DNA of 64,000 bases from Combretum micranthum (lineage: Eukaryota; Streptophyta; Magnoliopsida; Myrtales; Combretaceae). The DNA is taken from NCBI GenBank assembly GCA_024138025.1, contig JAMXBD010000404.1:806001-870000 (forward strand), written 5' to 3'. Shown piece by piece: positions 62,532 through 64,000 of this stretch; position 1 is the first letter of the stretch; every line of letters starts with the position of its first letter. A program made the translations under genes and the position numbers. A model generated the notes under the pieces. The model saw only the letters and a list, made by a program, of their open reading frames with translations. It was not told where the DNA came from and searched no databases.

Positions 62532-64000
62532 ACCCCGGGAATTTTTCACATTAGTATCCGACTTCATAATAGATATAAACTAATAATAGATTTAGATTCT
62601 GAGTGAAGTCTAATATAGGATAATATCTAGACCTGAAACCTAGTATACTAATAGATTTAAATAGAAAATGTGAGTATAAAGATTAAATGATTGTTTTGAT
62701 CTCGATAATGATCAGAACTAGAATAACGAGTAGTAATGAGTTTATATTTAGATTTAAACCCTAATTTTGAGATTCCTAGTTAAATTTAAAAGCTATTAAT
62801 AAGAATTTATGTTTAGTATCAAAACTAAAGATATAAATATAGTTTAGTTTCTGTTTAAGCTCAATTTTGCATAAATGTTCATATATGCTTATAACTAGAA
62901 AACGATGATCCAAAAATGAACTATCAAGATTTTAAATACACAACGGAAATATAAACTGTTGAATAACTCAAAATCTAAACTTCAAAAAATAATGGATCAC
63001 TATTGTTCTAAACCGAGTTTTCTTGAGCTATCGAGCCTGAAACAAAAATTGACCCAATGAGCTTAAGAAATCCAAATCGCGGGAGATAAAATTATACGAA
63101 TAATTAACTACGTATATATATAACCTAAATTTGTATTATTTGGAAATCTAAGTGTTTTATAAACTTTATGCTCATACTTTTACACGAAAACTTCCAAATA
63201 CTAGCTAATATATACCCGTATAACCGTATAATTAACTCAAACTTTAATTAAATAAATAGACTAATATATATGTATGATCTCGGCTGGTTCGTGGAAATGC
63301 AAAGAGGAAGAGGGAGCCGAAACTTCTCAATAATTCACCTATATTTGTCAACAAAAACAACTACCAAACCAATCAATTTTGACAGCTCATATCAACATTT
63401 AATGCTGGGAAAATAACAGCTTACGGAGGATGAAATTCGGAGGAAAAACGGAGGAGAAATAGCCGCAACCTCTTCTTCTCTCTTTTGTATATATATGTAA
63501 TAAAGGATCTTAATGGAGAACCAACAAACTCCATAATTTCTCACCTCTTACAGAACGAAATCACTTCCCAAACAACAACCAAAACGAACTAGAAACAAAG
63601 AACAAACAGAGCATAAAACATAAATTCGGATCAAAAGAAAAACAAAGCCAAAACCCTTAAAAACGAGCTCAAAGGTAAGTGGACTTGGTTTAAAGGATTT
63701 TCGTTTGAAGATATGATTTGTAACTGACTTAAAATCATCTTAGGAACTTAATAAACACAAACACGAGCTTCGGATTGCACTCAACAAGCTCCAACGAGGT
63801 AAAACTTCAAAACCCTAGTTTTACTTTCACAAAATCGCGATTTATATATTTATGTGTTTAAACGTGTTAAAAGTTGTTGTATATCCTTATATGATGTATA
63901 AACTTCTAGAAGTAGTTTAAGTAAGTTTCTAACATGTAAAAAAACCAAAGAAAAAGAATCGAACCGAGGAGGAAGATGATGAACAGTGCAACGCTGCATC
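62527..64000 (+). repeat. 3' LTR of element C, cut by window end
   Basis: TGTAAACCCCGGG onwards, matching 52925 to about 54415 of the 5' LTR, up to the first unit of the GCCGGC array (AACGCTGCATC at the window end). Differences from the 5' LTR are mainly missing single bases. Confidence 0.95.

Larger units (their letters stand above)
52925..64000 (+). mobile_element. Element C: near-complete Tekay/Del-like chromovirus, runs off window end
   Basis: 5' LTR 52925-56236, PBS, leader ORF, gag, candidate intron, pol with chromodomain, PPT, and 3' LTR from 62527. GGTTA (52920-52924) is the left target duplication. Coding regions are broken only by small indels, almost all one-base deletions in short runs; the capsid and pol motifs are otherwise intact. 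It is inserted into element E. Confidence 0.93.

Overview
This window is plant nuclear DNA, almost certainly gene-poor heterochromatin of an angiosperm. I see no host gene, rRNA or tRNA gene. Nearly every base can be assigned to LTR retrotransposons nested inside one another. Most belong to Ty3/gypsy chromoviruses that look like the Tekay/Del clade: a Gag with three zinc knuckles, a pol in the order protease, reverse transcriptase, RNase H, integrase, a C-terminal chromodomain, very long LTRs (3.3-4.3 kb) starting TGTAA and ending GCGTGACA, and an initiator-Met tRNA primer site. A second lineage looks like Tat/Athila: 1.76-kb LTRs starting TGATAAG and a GTGTGGGGGAGT polypurine tract. The species cannot be named from this sequence.

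Layout. 1-3785: a minus-strand LTR (K), cut by the window start, that interrupts the gag gene of element A. 3786-11962: element A (+), with gag and pol broken by nonsense codons and a complete 3' LTR. 11963-12775 and 43632 to about 44005: relic X, an old LTR related to that of element C. Into X went LTR H (12776-43631; about 3.8 kb of its own sequence, target duplication GCTAA). H was then split by five solo LTRs, each flanked by a 5-bp target duplication: L2 (13850-17572, ATGAT), S (17897-19672, TTGTG/TTGCG), F (20285-22884, TATAA), I (23487-26828, GATTG) and D (27948-43541, TAGCC). D in turn contains element B (minus), a gag-only non-autonomous element whose 3' LTR end has been deleted. That deletion left a palindrome with arms of about 3.25 kb. 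From about 44005: LTR G (+), interrupted by LTR J (minus), interrupted by the Tat-like element E (minus, with an ATHILA-ORF1-like gene), interrupted by element C (+, 52925 to beyond the window end), which has both LTRs, PBS, leader ORF, gag, pol and PPT.

Points of interest. (1) Arrays built on a GCCGGC palindrome recur in promoter/leader regions of unrelated LTR families. (2) The Gag-Pol junction of A and C looks like a small intron with a conserved AG|GT donor; in A, splicing would join Gag and Pol exactly in frame. (3) Nearly all the long LTRs carry an AG|GTAA splice donor about 120-225 bp after the TATA box. (4) Element B has two gag-type ORFs and no pol. (5) Element C has an extra ORF between PBS and gag. 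(6) Element C's coding region and 3' LTR differ from expectation mainly by one-base deletions in short runs, which looks like uncorrected long-read error rather than decay.
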